From: Paracoccaceae bacterium
GTDB lineage: Bacteria; Pseudomonadota; Alphaproteobacteria; Rhodobacterales; Rhodobacteraceae
Length of the DNA stretch: 7,365 bases
Direction of reading: 5' to 3'
NCBI GenBank assembly: GCA_021767525.1
Contig: JAASTF010000149.1
Coordinates: 1-7,365, forward strand
Below, one piece after another: positions 1 to 6,526 of the stretch (within the stretch, counting starts at the first letter, position 1; each line of letters opens with the position of its first letter). Both the position numbers and the translations under genes were made by a program. A model generated the notes under the pieces. It was not told where the DNA came from. It ran no database searches and saw nothing but the letters and a program-made list of their open reading frames with translations.

Positions 1-2982
1 ATCGGCTATCCGCTGATGCTCAAGGCCAGCTGGGGCGGCGGCGGGCGCGGGATGCGACCGATCACGGACCCCAAAGAACTGAAAGACAAGGTGCTGGAAG
101 GCCGGCGCGAGGCCGAGGCCGCCTTCGGCAATGGCGAAGGGTATCTGGAAAAGATGATCACCCGCGCCCGCCATGTCGAGGTGCAGATCCTGGGTGACCG
201 CGATGGCAATATCTATCACCTGTTCGAGCGCGACTGCTCGGTTCAGCGCCGCAATCAAAAGGTCGTGGAACGCGCCCCCGCCCCTTACCTGTCCGAGGCG
301 CAGCGCGAAGAACTGTGCGAGCTGGGCCGCAAGATCTGCGCCCATGTGAATTACGAATGCGCCGGCACGGTCGAGTTCCTGATGGATATGGAAACCGGCA
401 ATTTCTACTTCATCGAGGTGAACCCCCGCGTGCAGGTGGAACATACCGTCACCGAGGAAGTGACCGGCATCGACATCGTGCAGGCCCAGATCATGATCGC
501 CGAAGGCAAAAGCCTGGCCGAGGCCACCGGCAAGGCGTCGCAATACGATATCCGCCTGAACGGCCATGCCCTGCAGTGCCGGGTCACGACCGAAGACCCG
601 CAAAACAACTTCATCCCCGATTATGGCCGCATCACCGCCTATCGCTCGGCCACTGGCATGGGCATCCGCCTGGATGGCGGCACGGCTTACGCGGGCGGCG
701 TGATCACGCGCTATTACGACAGCCTGCTGACCAAGATCACCGCCTGGGCGCCCACGCCCGAAAAGGCCATCGCCCGGATGGACCGCGCCCTGCGCGAGTT
801 TCGCATTCGCGGCGTCAGCACCAATATCGCCTTCGTCGAGAACCTGCTGAAGCACCCGACCTTTCTGAACAATCAATACACCACCAAGTTCATCGACGAG
901 ACGCCCGCACTGTTCGAGTTTTCCAGCCGGCGCGACCGTGGGACCAAGGTTCTGACCTATATCGCGGATATCACCGTGAACGGGCATCCCGAAACCGCAG
1001 GCCGCCAGATGCCGCGCGCCGATCTGAAGGACCCGCGCCCGCCGGCCAACCGGGCCGAGCCCGCGCCCGGCACCCGCAACCTGCTGGAAGAAAAAGGCCC
1101 CAAGGCGGTGGCCGACTGGATGCTGGCGCAGGACCGCCTGCTGCTGACCGACACCACCATGCGCGACGGGCACCAGTCGCTGCTGGCCACGCGGATGCGC
1201 TCGATCGACATGATAAAGGTGGCGCCCGCCTATGCCGCGAACCTGCCGCAGCTGTTCAGCATCGAATGCTGGGGCGGCGCCACGTTCGACGTGGCCTATC
1301 GGTTCTTGCAGGAATGCCCGTGGCAACGGCTGCGCGATCTGCGCGAAAAGATGCCCAACCTGATGACGCAGATGCTGCTGCGCGCGTCGAACGGTGTGGG
1401 CTATACCAATTACCCCGACAACGTGGTGCAGGAATTCGTGCGGCAGGCGGCGGTATCGGGCATCGACGTGTTCCGCGTGTTCGACAGCCTGAACTGGGTC
1501 GAAAACATGCGCGTGGCGATGGACGCGGTGCTGGCGACCGGCAAGATCTGCGAAGGCACGATCTGCTATACCGGCGACATCCTTGACCCCGACCGCGCCA
1601 AGTATGACCTGAAATATTACATCGGCATGGCCAAAGAGCTGCAAAAGGCCGGCGCGCATGTTCTGGGGCTGAAAGACATGGCGGGCCTTTTGAAACCGCA
1701 GGCCGCGCGCGTTCTGGTCAAGGCGCTGAAGGACGAGCTGGATATCCCGGTGCATTTCCACACCCACGACACCAGCGGCATCGCGGGCGCCAGCATCGTC
1801 GCGGCGGCCGAGGTGGGCGTGGATGCCGCCGACGCGGCGATGGATGCGTTTTCGGGCAATACCAGCCAGCCCACCCTTGGTTCGGTCGTCGAGGCGCTGC
1901 GCTGGACCGAGCGCGACACTGGGCTGGACATGTCGGCGGTGCGCGAGATCTCGGATTACTGGGAAAACGTGCGCCAGCATTACGCCGCCTTCGAATCCGC
2001 GCAGCAGGCGCCCAGTTCCGAGGTCTACCTGCACGAAATGCCGGGCGGGCAGTTCACCAACCTCAAGGCGCAGGCGCGCAGCCTGGGCCTGGAAGAGCGC
2101 TGGCCCGAAATCGCCCGCACCTATGCGGACGTGAACCAGATGTTCGGCGACATCGTGAAGGTCACACCCAGTTCCAAGGTGGTGGGTGACATGGCGCTGA
2201 TGATGGTCAGCCAGGGCCTGACCCGGGCGGATGTGGAAAACCCCGAAACCGACCTGTCCTTCCCCGACAGCGTGATCGACATGCTGCGCGGCAACCTGGG
2301 CCAGCCCCCGGGCGGCTTTCCCGACGGCATCGTGAAAAAGGTGCTGAAGGACGAAAAGCCCAACACCGAACGCCCCGGCAAGCATCTGAAGCCCGTCGAT
2401 CTTGAGGCCAAGCGCGCCGAAGCCTCGGAAAAGCTGGGCGGGATGGACATCGACGACGAAGACCTGAACGGCTATCTGATGTATCCCAAGGTTTTCACCG
2501 ATTACATGGAGCGTCACGGCACCTATGGCCCGGTGCGCACCCTGCCCACCCGGACCTTTTTCTACGGGATGGAGCCGGGCGAAGAGATCTCGGCCGAGAT
2601 CGACCCGGGCAAGATCCTGGAAATCCGCCTGCAAGCGGTGGGCGAGACGGACGAGAACGGCGAGGTCAAGGTTTTCTTCGAGCTGAACGGCCAGCCGCGG
2701 ATCATCCGCGTGGCGAACCGCAAGGTGAAGGCGGAAACCGCCGCGCGGCCCAAGGCCGAGCTGGGCAATGCCGCGCATGTGGGCGCGCCGATGCCGGGCG
2801 TCGTGGCCTCGGTGTCGGTCAGTGCCGGGCAGAAGGTGAAAGAGGGCGATCTGTTGATGACGATCGAGGCGATGAAAATGGAAACCGGCCTGCACGCCGA
2901 ACGCGATGCGGTGGTCAAGGCCGTGCATGTGCAGGCGGGCAGCCAGATCGACGCCAAGGACCTGCTGGTGGAATACGAGTGA
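1..2982 (+). CDS. pyc: Pyruvate carboxylase, single-chain type (5' end outside window)
   Basis: Biotin enzyme that carboxylates pyruvate to oxaloacetate using ATP and bicarbonate; cytosolic and anaplerotic. The frame is open from base 1, giving 993 codons before the TGA at 2980-2982, so about 160 N-terminal residues of a roughly 1150-residue protein are missing. Seen in order, numbering codons from base 1: the ATP-grasp glycine loop GGGGRGMR (12-19); biotin carboxylase Mg/catalytic residues E125, E139, N141, R143 and E147; the carboxyltransferase domain starting at TDTTMRDGHQ (383-392) with D384, Q392, R461, K558 (carbamylated metal ligand in LKDMAG), HTH at 587-589 and T722; and the C-terminal biotin carrier domain with EAMKMET, biotinyl lysine K959. 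As I recall R. etli PC (D544, Q552, R621, K718, H747, H749, T882, K1119), every residue sits at a constant offset of 160, so the catalytic set is intact. Having BC, CT and BCCP in one chain excludes the two-subunit form, acetyl-CoA carboxylase and oxaloacetate decarboxylase. No frameshift is seen. Confidence 0.97.
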   Translation: MGYPLMLKASWGGGGRGMRPITDPKELKDKVLEGRREAEAAFGNGEGYLEKMITRARHVEVQILGDRDGNIYHLFERDCSVQRRNQKVVERAPAPYLSEAQREELCELGRKICAHVNYECAGTVEFLMDMETGNFYFIEVNPRVQVEHTVTEEVTGIDIVQAQIMIAEGKSLAEATGKASQYDIRLNGHALQCRVTTEDPQNNFIPDYGRITAYRSATGMGIRLDGGTAYAGGVITRYYDSLLTKITAWAPTPEKAIARMDRALREFRIRGVSTNIAFVENLLKHPTFLNNQYTTKFIDETPALFEFSSRRDRGTKVLTYIADITVNGHPETAGRQMPRADLKDPRPPANRAEPAPGTRNLLEEKGPKAVADWMLAQDRLLLTDTTMRDGHQSLLATRMRSIDMIKVAPAYAANLPQLFSIECWGGATFDVAYRFLQECPWQRLRDLREKMPNLMTQMLLRASNGVGYTNYPDNVVQEFVRQAAVSGIDVFRVFDSLNWVENMRVAMDAVLATGKICEGTICYTGDILDPDRAKYDLKYYIGMAKELQKAGAHVLGLKDMAGLLKPQAARVLVKALKDELDIPVHFHTHDTSGIAGASIVAAAEVGVDAADAAMDAFSGNTSQPTLGSVVEALRWTERDTGLDMSAVREISDYWENVRQHYAAFESAQQAPSSEVYLHEMPGGQFTNLKAQARSLGLEERWPEIARTYADVNQMFGDIVKVTPSSKVVGDMALMMVSQGLTRADVENPETDLSFPDSVIDMLRGNLGQPPGGFPDGIVKKVLKDEKPNTERPGKHLKPVDLEAKRAEASEKLGGMDIDDEDLNGYLMYPKVFTDYMERHGTYGPVRTLPTRTFFYGMEPGEEISAEIDPGKILEIRLQAVGETDENGEVKVFFELNGQPRIIRVANRKVKAETAARPKAELGNAAHVGAPMPGVVASVSVSAGQKVKEGDLLMTIEAMKMETGLHAERDAVVKAVHVQAGSQIDAKDLLVEYE

Positions 2983-3001
2983 GCGGAGCTGATCCAAAGG
3001 G

Positions 3002-3020
3002 CTGCGCCCCTTGGGCGCAG
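3002..3020 (+). terminator. Possible pyc 3' hairpin terminator (no U-tract)
   Basis: An 8-bp perfect G/C-rich stem with loop CTT begins 19 bases after the pyc stop codon. The position suits a terminator or 3'-end stabiliser. The absence of a following T-run and the presence of two more hairpins downstream make the exact role uncertain. Confidence 0.35.
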
Positions 3021-3124
3021 GCTGGGTATCTCGGCGCGTGCCGCGCCTCGGGTGATGGGGGCTCTGCCCCCAAACCCCCGGGATATTTGTGGAGAGAGGA
3101 AGACAAACAGCGCCCCTATCTGCC

Positions 3125-3130
3125 AAAGGA
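3125..3130 (+). promoter_or_regulatory. Shine-Dalgarno for the MAPEG gene
   Basis: AAAGGA lies 6 bases before the ATG at 3137. The alternative in-frame ATG at 3089 is preceded by the hairpin/GGATATTT repeat and would add 16 polar residues that are not membrane-like, so the ribosome site favours 3137. Confidence 0.65.
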
Positions 3131-3136
3131 ACCGCC

Positions 3137-3532
3137 ATGCCCGCTGCCCTGACCGTGACACCGATCTATGCCGGGCTTTTGGGTCTGCTGCTTGTCTGGC
3201 TGAGCGTGGCCGTCATTCTTCACCGGCTGCGGGCGCGGGTATCGGTGGGCGACGGCGCCGACAAGGGCCTGGCCAAGGCGATCCGGGTGCAGGCCAATTT
3301 CACCGAATACGCGCCGCTGGGCCTGATCCTTTTGGCGATCAGCGAATTGCAGGGCGCGCCTGTGCTGGCCTTGCACGGGTTGGGGGGCCTGTTGCTGGCG
3401 GGGCGGGTTCTGCACGCGGTGGGCTATGGGCGCACGCCGCAGATCGTCGGGTTGCGGCAATTGGGCATGGGGCTGACTTTCACCATGTTGGTGCTGGCGT
3501 CGTTGGGCTGCCTCGGCCACGCCCTGAACTGA
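3137..3532 (+). CDS. MAPEG-family (YecN-like) inner-membrane protein
   Basis: Protein of 131 residues with four predicted membrane segments at about residues 5-28, 58-69, 72-92 and 108-126. Family marks are RVQANFTEYAP (50-60), matching the conserved R..xxN..E block between helices 1 and 2 of MAPEG proteins, and GRVLHAVGY (89-97), matching the GR..H/Y..G block. The 'RV.VGDG' loop at 34-40 also resembles E. coli YecN from memory. MAPEG covers membrane glutathione- and eicosanoid-metabolising enzymes, but the physiological substrate of bacterial YecN-like members is not established, so I assign family only. The start at 3137 is chosen from its ribosome site; an upstream ATG at 3089 exists. The gene stands alone on + between pyc and an opposing gene, whose end is only 3 bp away, with no obvious terminator in the gap. 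Confidence 0.88.
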   Translation: MPAALTVTPIYAGLLGLLLVWLSVAVILHRLRARVSVGDGADKGLAKAIRVQANFTEYAPLGLILLAISELQGAPVLALHGLGGLLLAGRVLHAVGYGRTPQIVGLRQLGMGLTFTMLVLASLGCLGHALN

Positions 3533-3535
3533 GGT

Positions 3536-3868
3536 TCACCTGGGCAGCAGCACCGGCAGGATACCGTCGGGGCCGAGATCCAGCAGCAGGGTTTGGCCCG
3601 GCGTGGCGCTGACGCCCGAATTAAGACCGACCGCCAGTTCGCCCGGCCCTACCGCCACGGGCCGCGCCAAGGGGTCTGGCCCCGCGCCGGGCAAGCCCAC
3701 GCCCATCACCACCACGGGCTGTGCACCGAAATTGCTGATCGTCAGCCGCCGATCCGCGCCAAGGTCGACGACCAGCCGCACGCCATGCCCGGGATCGGCC
3801 CGGCCCGCCCCCGCCATCGCCAGAACCGACAGCCCGGCGGCGATCACATTTTTTGCCCAGTTCGCCAT
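3536..3868 (-). CDS. Small predicted secreted protein, unknown function
   Basis: Protein of 110 residues. It begins with a typical Sec signal peptide: K6 near the N-terminus, a hydrophobic stretch VIAAGLSVLAMAGAG, and a likely cleavage after GRA (about residue 24), leaving a mature domain of about 86 residues. The mature part has no cysteine, is rich in V, L, G and P, and alternates hydrophobic stretches (RLVVDLG, LTISNFGAQPVVVMGVGL, QTLLLDLGP) as in a small all-beta domain. I do not recognise the family. The ATG at 3868 is preferred to the in-frame ATG at 3913 because AGAGGA precedes it and the signal peptide then starts at the N-terminus. It converges on the MAPEG gene with a 3-bp gap, and its 5' side faces tRNA-Gly. 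Base composition is like the neighbours. Confidence 0.72.
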   Translation of the reverse strand: MANWAKNVIAAGLSVLAMAGAGRADPGHGVRLVVDLGADRRLTISNFGAQPVVVMGVGLPGAGPDPLARPVAVGPGELAVGLNSGVSATPGQTLLLDLGPDGILPVLLPR

Positions 3869-3871
3869 TTT

Positions 3872-3877
3872 TCCTCT
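3872..3877 (-). promoter_or_regulatory. Shine-Dalgarno for the small secreted protein
   Basis: On the minus strand AGAGGA is followed after 3 A residues by the ATG at 3868-3866. The spacing is slightly short, but this is the only ribosome site near a start that yields an N-terminal signal peptide. Confidence 0.55.
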
Positions 3878-3903
3878 TGCAAGCCCCGCGCAGAATTTAT
3901 ACC
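3877..3903 (+). promoter_or_regulatory. Candidate tRNA-Gly promoter
   Basis: TTGCAA (3877-3882, 4 of 6 to TTGACA) and TATACC (3898-3903, 4 of 6 to TATAAT), separated by 15 bases, lie in the only A/T-rich patch before the tRNA and would place transcription start shortly before 3922. The spacer is shorter than the usual 16-18, so this is tentative. It overlaps the minus-strand ribosome site of the secreted protein. Confidence 0.35.
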
Positions 3904-3921
3904 TCCACCACACCCAAGGAC

Positions 3922-3996
3922 GCGGGCGTAGCTCAGGGGTAGAGCATTACCTTGCCAAGGTAAGGGTCGTGAGTTCGAATCTCATCGCCCGCTCCA
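3922..3996 (+). tRNA. tRNA-Gly (anticodon GCC), CCA encoded
   Basis: Full cloverleaf. Acceptor stem GCGGGCG (3922-3928) pairs with CGCCCGC (3986-3992), followed by discriminator T and an encoded CCA (3994-3996). The D stem is GCTC/GAGC (3931-3934, 3942-3945). The anticodon stem TTACC/GGTAA (3947-3951, 3959-3963) encloses the loop TTGCCAA with anticodon GCC at 3954-3956, reading glycine codons GGC and GGT. The T arm GTGAG-TTCGAAT-CTCAT (3969-3985) has a G-U pair at its base. All stems pair, so it should be functional. No intron and no clear T-rich terminator follows. Confidence 0.97.
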
Positions 3997-4043
3997 GATG
4001 GCCAATCCCTATCCTTCCATCCAGAACCATCTTGGGCAATGCG

Positions 4044-4346
4044 TCAGTCGCGCAAGGGGATCAGCATGACGCCAGCCCATATGGCTTGGACGGCGTAAAG
4101 CCGGATCGGCGGGTAGGCGGGCGCGCGTGTGCGATAGACCCAATAGCGTTTGAATTGCGTGCGCTGATCCTCGTAGGCTGGCGCGGTCTTGTATGACCAG
4201 AAATCGTAAATCCGAAAGCCGACGATCGGTAACAGCAGGACCAGCAGGTTCAGGACAGGCGGCCATGCGTAGAACATGGCCGGATAGTAGCTTGCGCCAG
4301 CATAGGGGTTAAACGACTTTCCGCCGCAATGGCCCGGCTGTGGCAC
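4044..4346 (-). CDS. Hypothetical small membrane protein
   Basis: Open frame of up to 100 residues from a GTG at 4346, or 77 residues from the ATG at 4277 (MFYAWPPVLN). It contains a clear hydrophobic segment, VLNLLVLLLPIVGF, a polar aromatic-rich middle (YDFWSYKTAPAYEDQ, FKRYWVYRTRAP) and a second, weaker hydrophobic segment, AVQAIWAGVMLIPL, ending LRD. The aromatic-rich, non-repetitive composition reads like a real protein rather than a shadow frame, and no better gene occupies this stretch. I do not recognise the family. Against it: no Shine-Dalgarno precedes either start, and the local base composition is visibly less GC-rich than pyc or the his genes. It is divergent from hisB, leaving a 92-bp shared upstream region. 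It could be a poorly conserved or decaying gene. Confidence 0.5.
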   Translation of the reverse strand: MPQPGHCGGKSFNPYAGASYYPAMFYAWPPVLNLLVLLLPIVGFRIYDFWSYKTAPAYEDQRTQFKRYWVYRTRAPAYPPIRLYAVQAIWAGVMLIPLRD

Positions 4347-4392
4347 GCGCGCCCGGCTTGGCCATGGCCGTGTTCCGCGCCCCTTTTCCAGC

Positions 4393-4418
4393 GCGGCGCA
4401 TCGGCCTATAAGCGCCGC
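4393..4418 (+). promoter_or_regulatory. Inverted repeat enclosing a TATAAG box before hisB
   Basis: GCGGCGC (4393-4399) and its exact complement GCGCCGC (4412-4418) flank 12 bases containing TATAAG (4407-4412), a plausible -10 element. The best -35 at a 17-base distance is the poor TTTTCC (4384-4389). The element ends 10 bases before the hisB ribosome site GGAGG (4429-4433). It could be an operator over a promoter or a 5'-leader hairpin; the two readings cannot be separated from sequence alone. Confidence 0.4.
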
Positions 4419-4438
4419 AAGACAAAACGGAGGCGCAG

Positions 4439-5026
4439 ATGCGCACAGCCACGATCACCCGCAAGACGGCGGAAACCGCTATCTCGGTCGAGATCAATCT
4501 CGACGGAACGGGCGCCTATGACAACCAGACCGGCGTCGGGTTCTTCGATCACATGCTGGACCAGTTGGCGCGCCACGCCTTGATCGACATGACTGTGCGC
4601 TGCGCTGGTGACACGCATATCGACGATCATCACACGGTCGAGGATGTGGGCATCGCCCTGGGCCAGGCCCTGACCCAGGCATTGGGCGACAAGCGCGGCA
4701 TCCGCCGCTATGGCGAATGTGCCTTGCCGATGGATGATGCGCAGGTGCGCTGCGCGCTGGACCTGTCGGGCCGGCCTTTCCTGGTGTGGGACGTGGCCCT
4801 GCCCACGCCCAAGATCGGCACCTTCGACACCGAACTGGTGCGCGAGTTTTTCCAGGCGTTCAGCACCCATGGCGGAATCACGCTGCACCTGCACCAGGTG
4901 TGCGGCCTCAACAGCCACCATATTGCCGAGGCCGCGTTCAAGGCCGTGGCGCGCGCGCTGCGCGTGGCGGTGGAAACCGATCCGCGCAAATCCGACGCGG
5001 TGCCTTCGACCAAGGGAATGCTGTAG
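4439..5026 (+). CDS. hisB: Imidazoleglycerol-phosphate dehydratase
   Basis: Catalyses dehydration of imidazole glycerol phosphate to imidazole acetol phosphate, the sixth step of histidine synthesis; a cytosolic Mn-dependent enzyme that in the family forms a 24-mer. The 195-residue length is that of the monofunctional enzyme, without the N-terminal histidinol-phosphatase domain of enterobacterial HisB. Signatures seen are GFFDHML (34-40), DTHIDDHHTVEDVGIALGQAL (58-78) with H64, H65 and E68, and the second repeat motif NSHHIAEAAFKA (158-169) with H160, H161 and E164. These His/Glu clusters supply the two metal sites. The start is supported by GGAGG 5 bases upstream. It is followed after 4 bases by hisH, so the two are surely co-transcribed and probably translationally coupled. 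No histidine-rich leader peptide is seen upstream. Confidence 0.98.
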   Translation: MRTATITRKTAETAISVEINLDGTGAYDNQTGVGFFDHMLDQLARHALIDMTVRCAGDTHIDDHHTVEDVGIALGQALTQALGDKRGIRRYGECALPMDDAQVRCALDLSGRPFLVWDVALPTPKIGTFDTELVREFFQAFSTHGGITLHLHQVCGLNSHHIAEAAFKAVARALRVAVETDPRKSDAVPSTKGML

Positions 5027-5030
5027 GCGC

Positions 5031-5669
5031 ATGACCACCGTCATCATCGATTACGAAAGCGGCAACCTGCATTCCGCCGAAAAGGCGTTTCAGCGTATGG
5101 CCGCCGAAGTGGGCAGCGGCCCGGTCACCGTCACATCGGACCCCGAGATCGTGCGCCGCGCCTCGCGCGTCGTGCTGCCGGGCGATGGCGCCTTTCCTGC
5201 CTGCCAGGCGCAGCTTTACGATCATCGCGGGCTGTTCGAGGCGATGGAAGAGGCGGTGATCACGGGCGGCAAGCCGTTCTTGGGCATTTGCATCGGGATG
5301 CAGATGCTGGCCACGCGCGGCATGGAATATACCGAAACGCCGGGTTTTGACTGGATCGGCGGTACCGTCACCCGGATCGACCCCAGCGACACAGCGCTGA
5401 AAGTGCCGCATATGGGCTGGAACGACCTGGTTGTCGACCAGCCCCACCCGGTATTTGACGGGGTGAACACCGGCGATCACGCCTATTTCGTCCATTCCTA
5501 TCACATGCGGGTCGACGACCCTTCGCAGATGCTGGCACATGTGGATTACGGCGGGCCGGTCACGGCCATCGTCGGGCGCGACAATATCCTGGGGATGCAG
5601 TTCCACCCGGAAAAGAGCCAGTCCACCGGCCTGCGGATGATCGCGAATTTCCTGCGCTGGCAGCCTTAG
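5031..5669 (+). CDS. hisH: Imidazole glycerol phosphate synthase, glutamine amidotransferase subunit
   Basis: Class I glutaminase subunit that hydrolyses glutamine and passes ammonia to HisF, which uses it to convert PRFAR to imidazole glycerol phosphate and AICAR. The protein has 212 residues, typical of HisH. It opens with VIIDYESGNLHS (4-15), shows the oxyanion region VLPGDGAF (48-55), the nucleophile elbow GICIGMQ (85-91) with C87, then VPHMGWN (125-131), YFVHSY (152-157) and QFHPEKS (190-196), giving the triad C87-H192-E194. The ATG at 5031 is 4 bases after hisB; a weak AAGGGA lies inside the end of hisB, so translational coupling is likely. Its TAG stop (5667-5669) overlaps the TAA of the opposing VOC gene. 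The partner hisF is not in the window. Confidence 0.98.
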   Translation: MTTVIIDYESGNLHSAEKAFQRMAAEVGSGPVTVTSDPEIVRRASRVVLPGDGAFPACQAQLYDHRGLFEAMEEAVITGGKPFLGICIGMQMLATRGMEYTETPGFDWIGGTVTRIDPSDTALKVPHMGWNDLVVDQPHPVFDGVNTGDHAYFVHSYHMRVDDPSQMLAHVDYGGPVTAIVGRDNILGMQFHPEKSQSTGLRMIANFLRWQP

Positions 5670-6097
5670 GACGCCCACAAGCGCGGCTCGGCCATTTCCA
5701 CCGAATTGCCCGCCGGATCGCGGAAATAGATCGAGCGCGCGCCGTTGGGCCAGGTGAAATCGGCCTCGATCTCGACATCAGCAGCTTCAAGCCTGGTGCG
5801 CCAGGCGGCCAGCGCCGGCGCCTCGACCGCAAAACAGAAATGCCCCTGCCCCGTTGCGCCATGCGGCGGCACCGGCATGTCGGGGTTCGTCGGTGGTTTG
5901 ATCGTTTCGACCGGGTTGAAAATCAGCAGCACACCCGCCCCCACGCGATAGAACACGTGCCGGTCGCCCACGCGTACGATCCGTTCGAGCGCCAGCAAAC
6001 CGCCATAAAATGCCTCGGCGGCGTCCAGGTCATCGGCGTAAAGCGCGGCCTCCAACAGGCCAAGCGGCGGCGGGGCGTCAGGCAGATCATCCATCAT
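5666..6097 (-). CDS. VOC (glyoxalase/bleomycin-resistance fold) family protein
   Basis: Protein of 143 residues made of two beta-alpha-beta-beta-beta modules, the vicinal oxygen chelate fold. Module one runs from EAALYADDLDAAEAFYGGLL (16-35) to FYRVGAGVLLIFNP (49-62). Module two starts at GHFCFAVE (85-92) and ends RSIYFRDPAGNSVEMAEP (121-138), the characteristic C-terminal YFxDPxGNxxE block. Likely metal ligands are E16, H86 and E134. The first position is Glu, where many relatives have His. The family includes lyases, dioxygenases, isomerases and antibiotic-binding proteins, and nothing here fixes the substrate. The start is uncertain: ATGs at 6097 and 6094 and an upstream TTG at 6103, none with a clear ribosome site. 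It lies 37 bp after DUF2147 gene 1 on the same strand, so it may be the last gene of that transcript. Its stop overlaps the hisH stop. Confidence 0.9.
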   Translation of the reverse strand: MMDDLPDAPPPLGLLEAALYADDLDAAEAFYGGLLALERIVRVGDRHVFYRVGAGVLLIFNPVETIKPPTNPDMPVPPHGATGQGHFCFAVEAPALAAWRTRLEAADVEIEADFTWPNGARSIYFRDPAGNSVEMAEPRLWAS

Positions 6098-6134
6098 CAG
6101 CAAAGCGTATCAAACGCCTGCCCCGCACGCAAAA

Positions 6135-6521
6135 TCAGCGCAGGCGCGTCCAACTTTGCGACCGGCAGATCGGCCCCATGCAGCCTTTCAGCACCAGCTG
6201 GTTGCCCGCCACCTGAAACGCACCATCGACCGTGGTTTTATAAAGCGGCAACAAGACCTTGCCTTGGTAGACCCCGTTGCCCTGCGCGGTCACGTCCCAG
6301 ATCACGCGCTTGCCCACATTGGGCGTGGTCACCTGCTGGCCCGCCTCGTCAAAGGCGCGCAACACCGTGCCGCAAAAGGCATCGCCGCAGCGCGTGATCT
6401 GCATATGGGCCACCTGGTCCTTGTTGTCGGGTCCGGTCAGCCAGGTGCCGACGATCGGCTCGGCCTGGGCCGCGCCCCCCGCCAGCAGCACAAGCGCCAG
6501 AATCGCGCTTTTTCGTGCCAT
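6135..6521 (-). CDS. DUF2147 family periplasmic protein (copy 1)
   Basis: Protein of 128 residues with a Sec signal peptide (MARK, hydrophobic core, AQA at 18-20) and cleavage before EPIVGTW. The mature part shows DUF2147 features: an opening G-x-W (25-27), AHMQITRCGDAFCGTV (38-53) with C45 and C50, a GxYxGKV motif (83-89), and the ending LKGCMGPICRSQSWTRL with C114, C119 and W124. In this family the domain is a small beta-barrel-like secreted module of unknown biochemical role; the two cysteine pairs suggest disulfides, which is inference. The ATG at 6521 is chosen over the in-frame upstream start at 6563 because GAGGAG precedes it and it gives a proper signal peptide. It lies 96 bp downstream of its paralogue at 6618-7004 and has the same length. 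Confidence 0.9.
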   Translation of the reverse strand: MARKSAILALVLLAGGAAQAEPIVGTWLTGPDNKDQVAHMQITRCGDAFCGTVLRAFDEAGQQVTTPNVGKRVIWDVTAQGNGVYQGKVLLPLYKTTVDGAFQVAGNQLVLKGCMGPICRSQSWTRLR

Positions 6522-6526
6522 GGTAT

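Larger units (their letters stand above)
2983..3136. repeat. Intergenic hairpin array / Rhodobacterales-type repeat after pyc
   Basis: The spacer between pyc and the MAPEG gene carries three perfect inverted repeats, each with a 3-nt loop: CTGCGCCC/GGGCGCAG (3002-3009 and 3013-3020), GGCGCG/CGCGCC (3033-3038 and 3042-3047), and GGGGGC/GCCCCC (3057-3062 and 3066-3071). The last runs into ACCCCCGGGATATTTGTGG and a purine-rich GAGAGAGGAAGA. From memory, the combination GGGGGCTCTGCCCCC...CCCGGGATATTT recurs downstream of many Rhodobacteraceae genes; I cannot check copy number here. There is no T-run after any stem, so a classical intrinsic terminator is not shown, but the array could still end transcription or protect the 3' end of the pyc transcript. 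Confidence 0.6.

Noticed and set aside
315..1586. Long +3-frame ORF of 423 codons inside pyc
   Set aside because: It lies wholly within pyc, whose catalytic motifs are in frame 1. The translation is rich in R, H, P and A without motifs, as expected for a shadow frame in GC-rich DNA.
3089..3136. Upstream ATG extension of the MAPEG gene
   Set aside because: It would add 16 polar residues encoded just after the intergenic repeat, and the good ribosome site is at 3125-3130 before the ATG at 3137.
3996..4032. AGATGG/CCATCT inverted repeat after the tRNA as a terminator
   Set aside because: Only 6 bp with a 25-nt loop and no T-run; not convincing.
3922..4346. tRNA-Gly as integration site of a mobile element
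   Set aside because: No integrase, no repeat of the tRNA 3' end and no phage-like gene is present in the window.
4360..4369. GGCCATGGCC perfect palindrome upstream of hisB
   Set aside because: A 10-bp palindrome is expected fairly often in sequence this GC-rich, and it is not repeated elsewhere in the window.
4364..4411. 15-codon ORF (MAVFRAPFPARRIGL) before hisB as a leader peptide
   Set aside because: It contains no histidine codons, has no ribosome site and there is no terminator/antiterminator pair after it, so histidine attenuation is unsupported.
4406..5047. Minus-strand ORF of 213 codons opposite hisB
   Set aside because: Complete overlap with hisB, low-complexity composition and no own ribosome site; a shadow frame.
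4938..5678. Minus-strand ORF of 246 codons opposite hisH
   Set aside because: It overlaps all of hisH antisense, including the conserved C87 and HPE blocks, and the translation has no recognisable domain.
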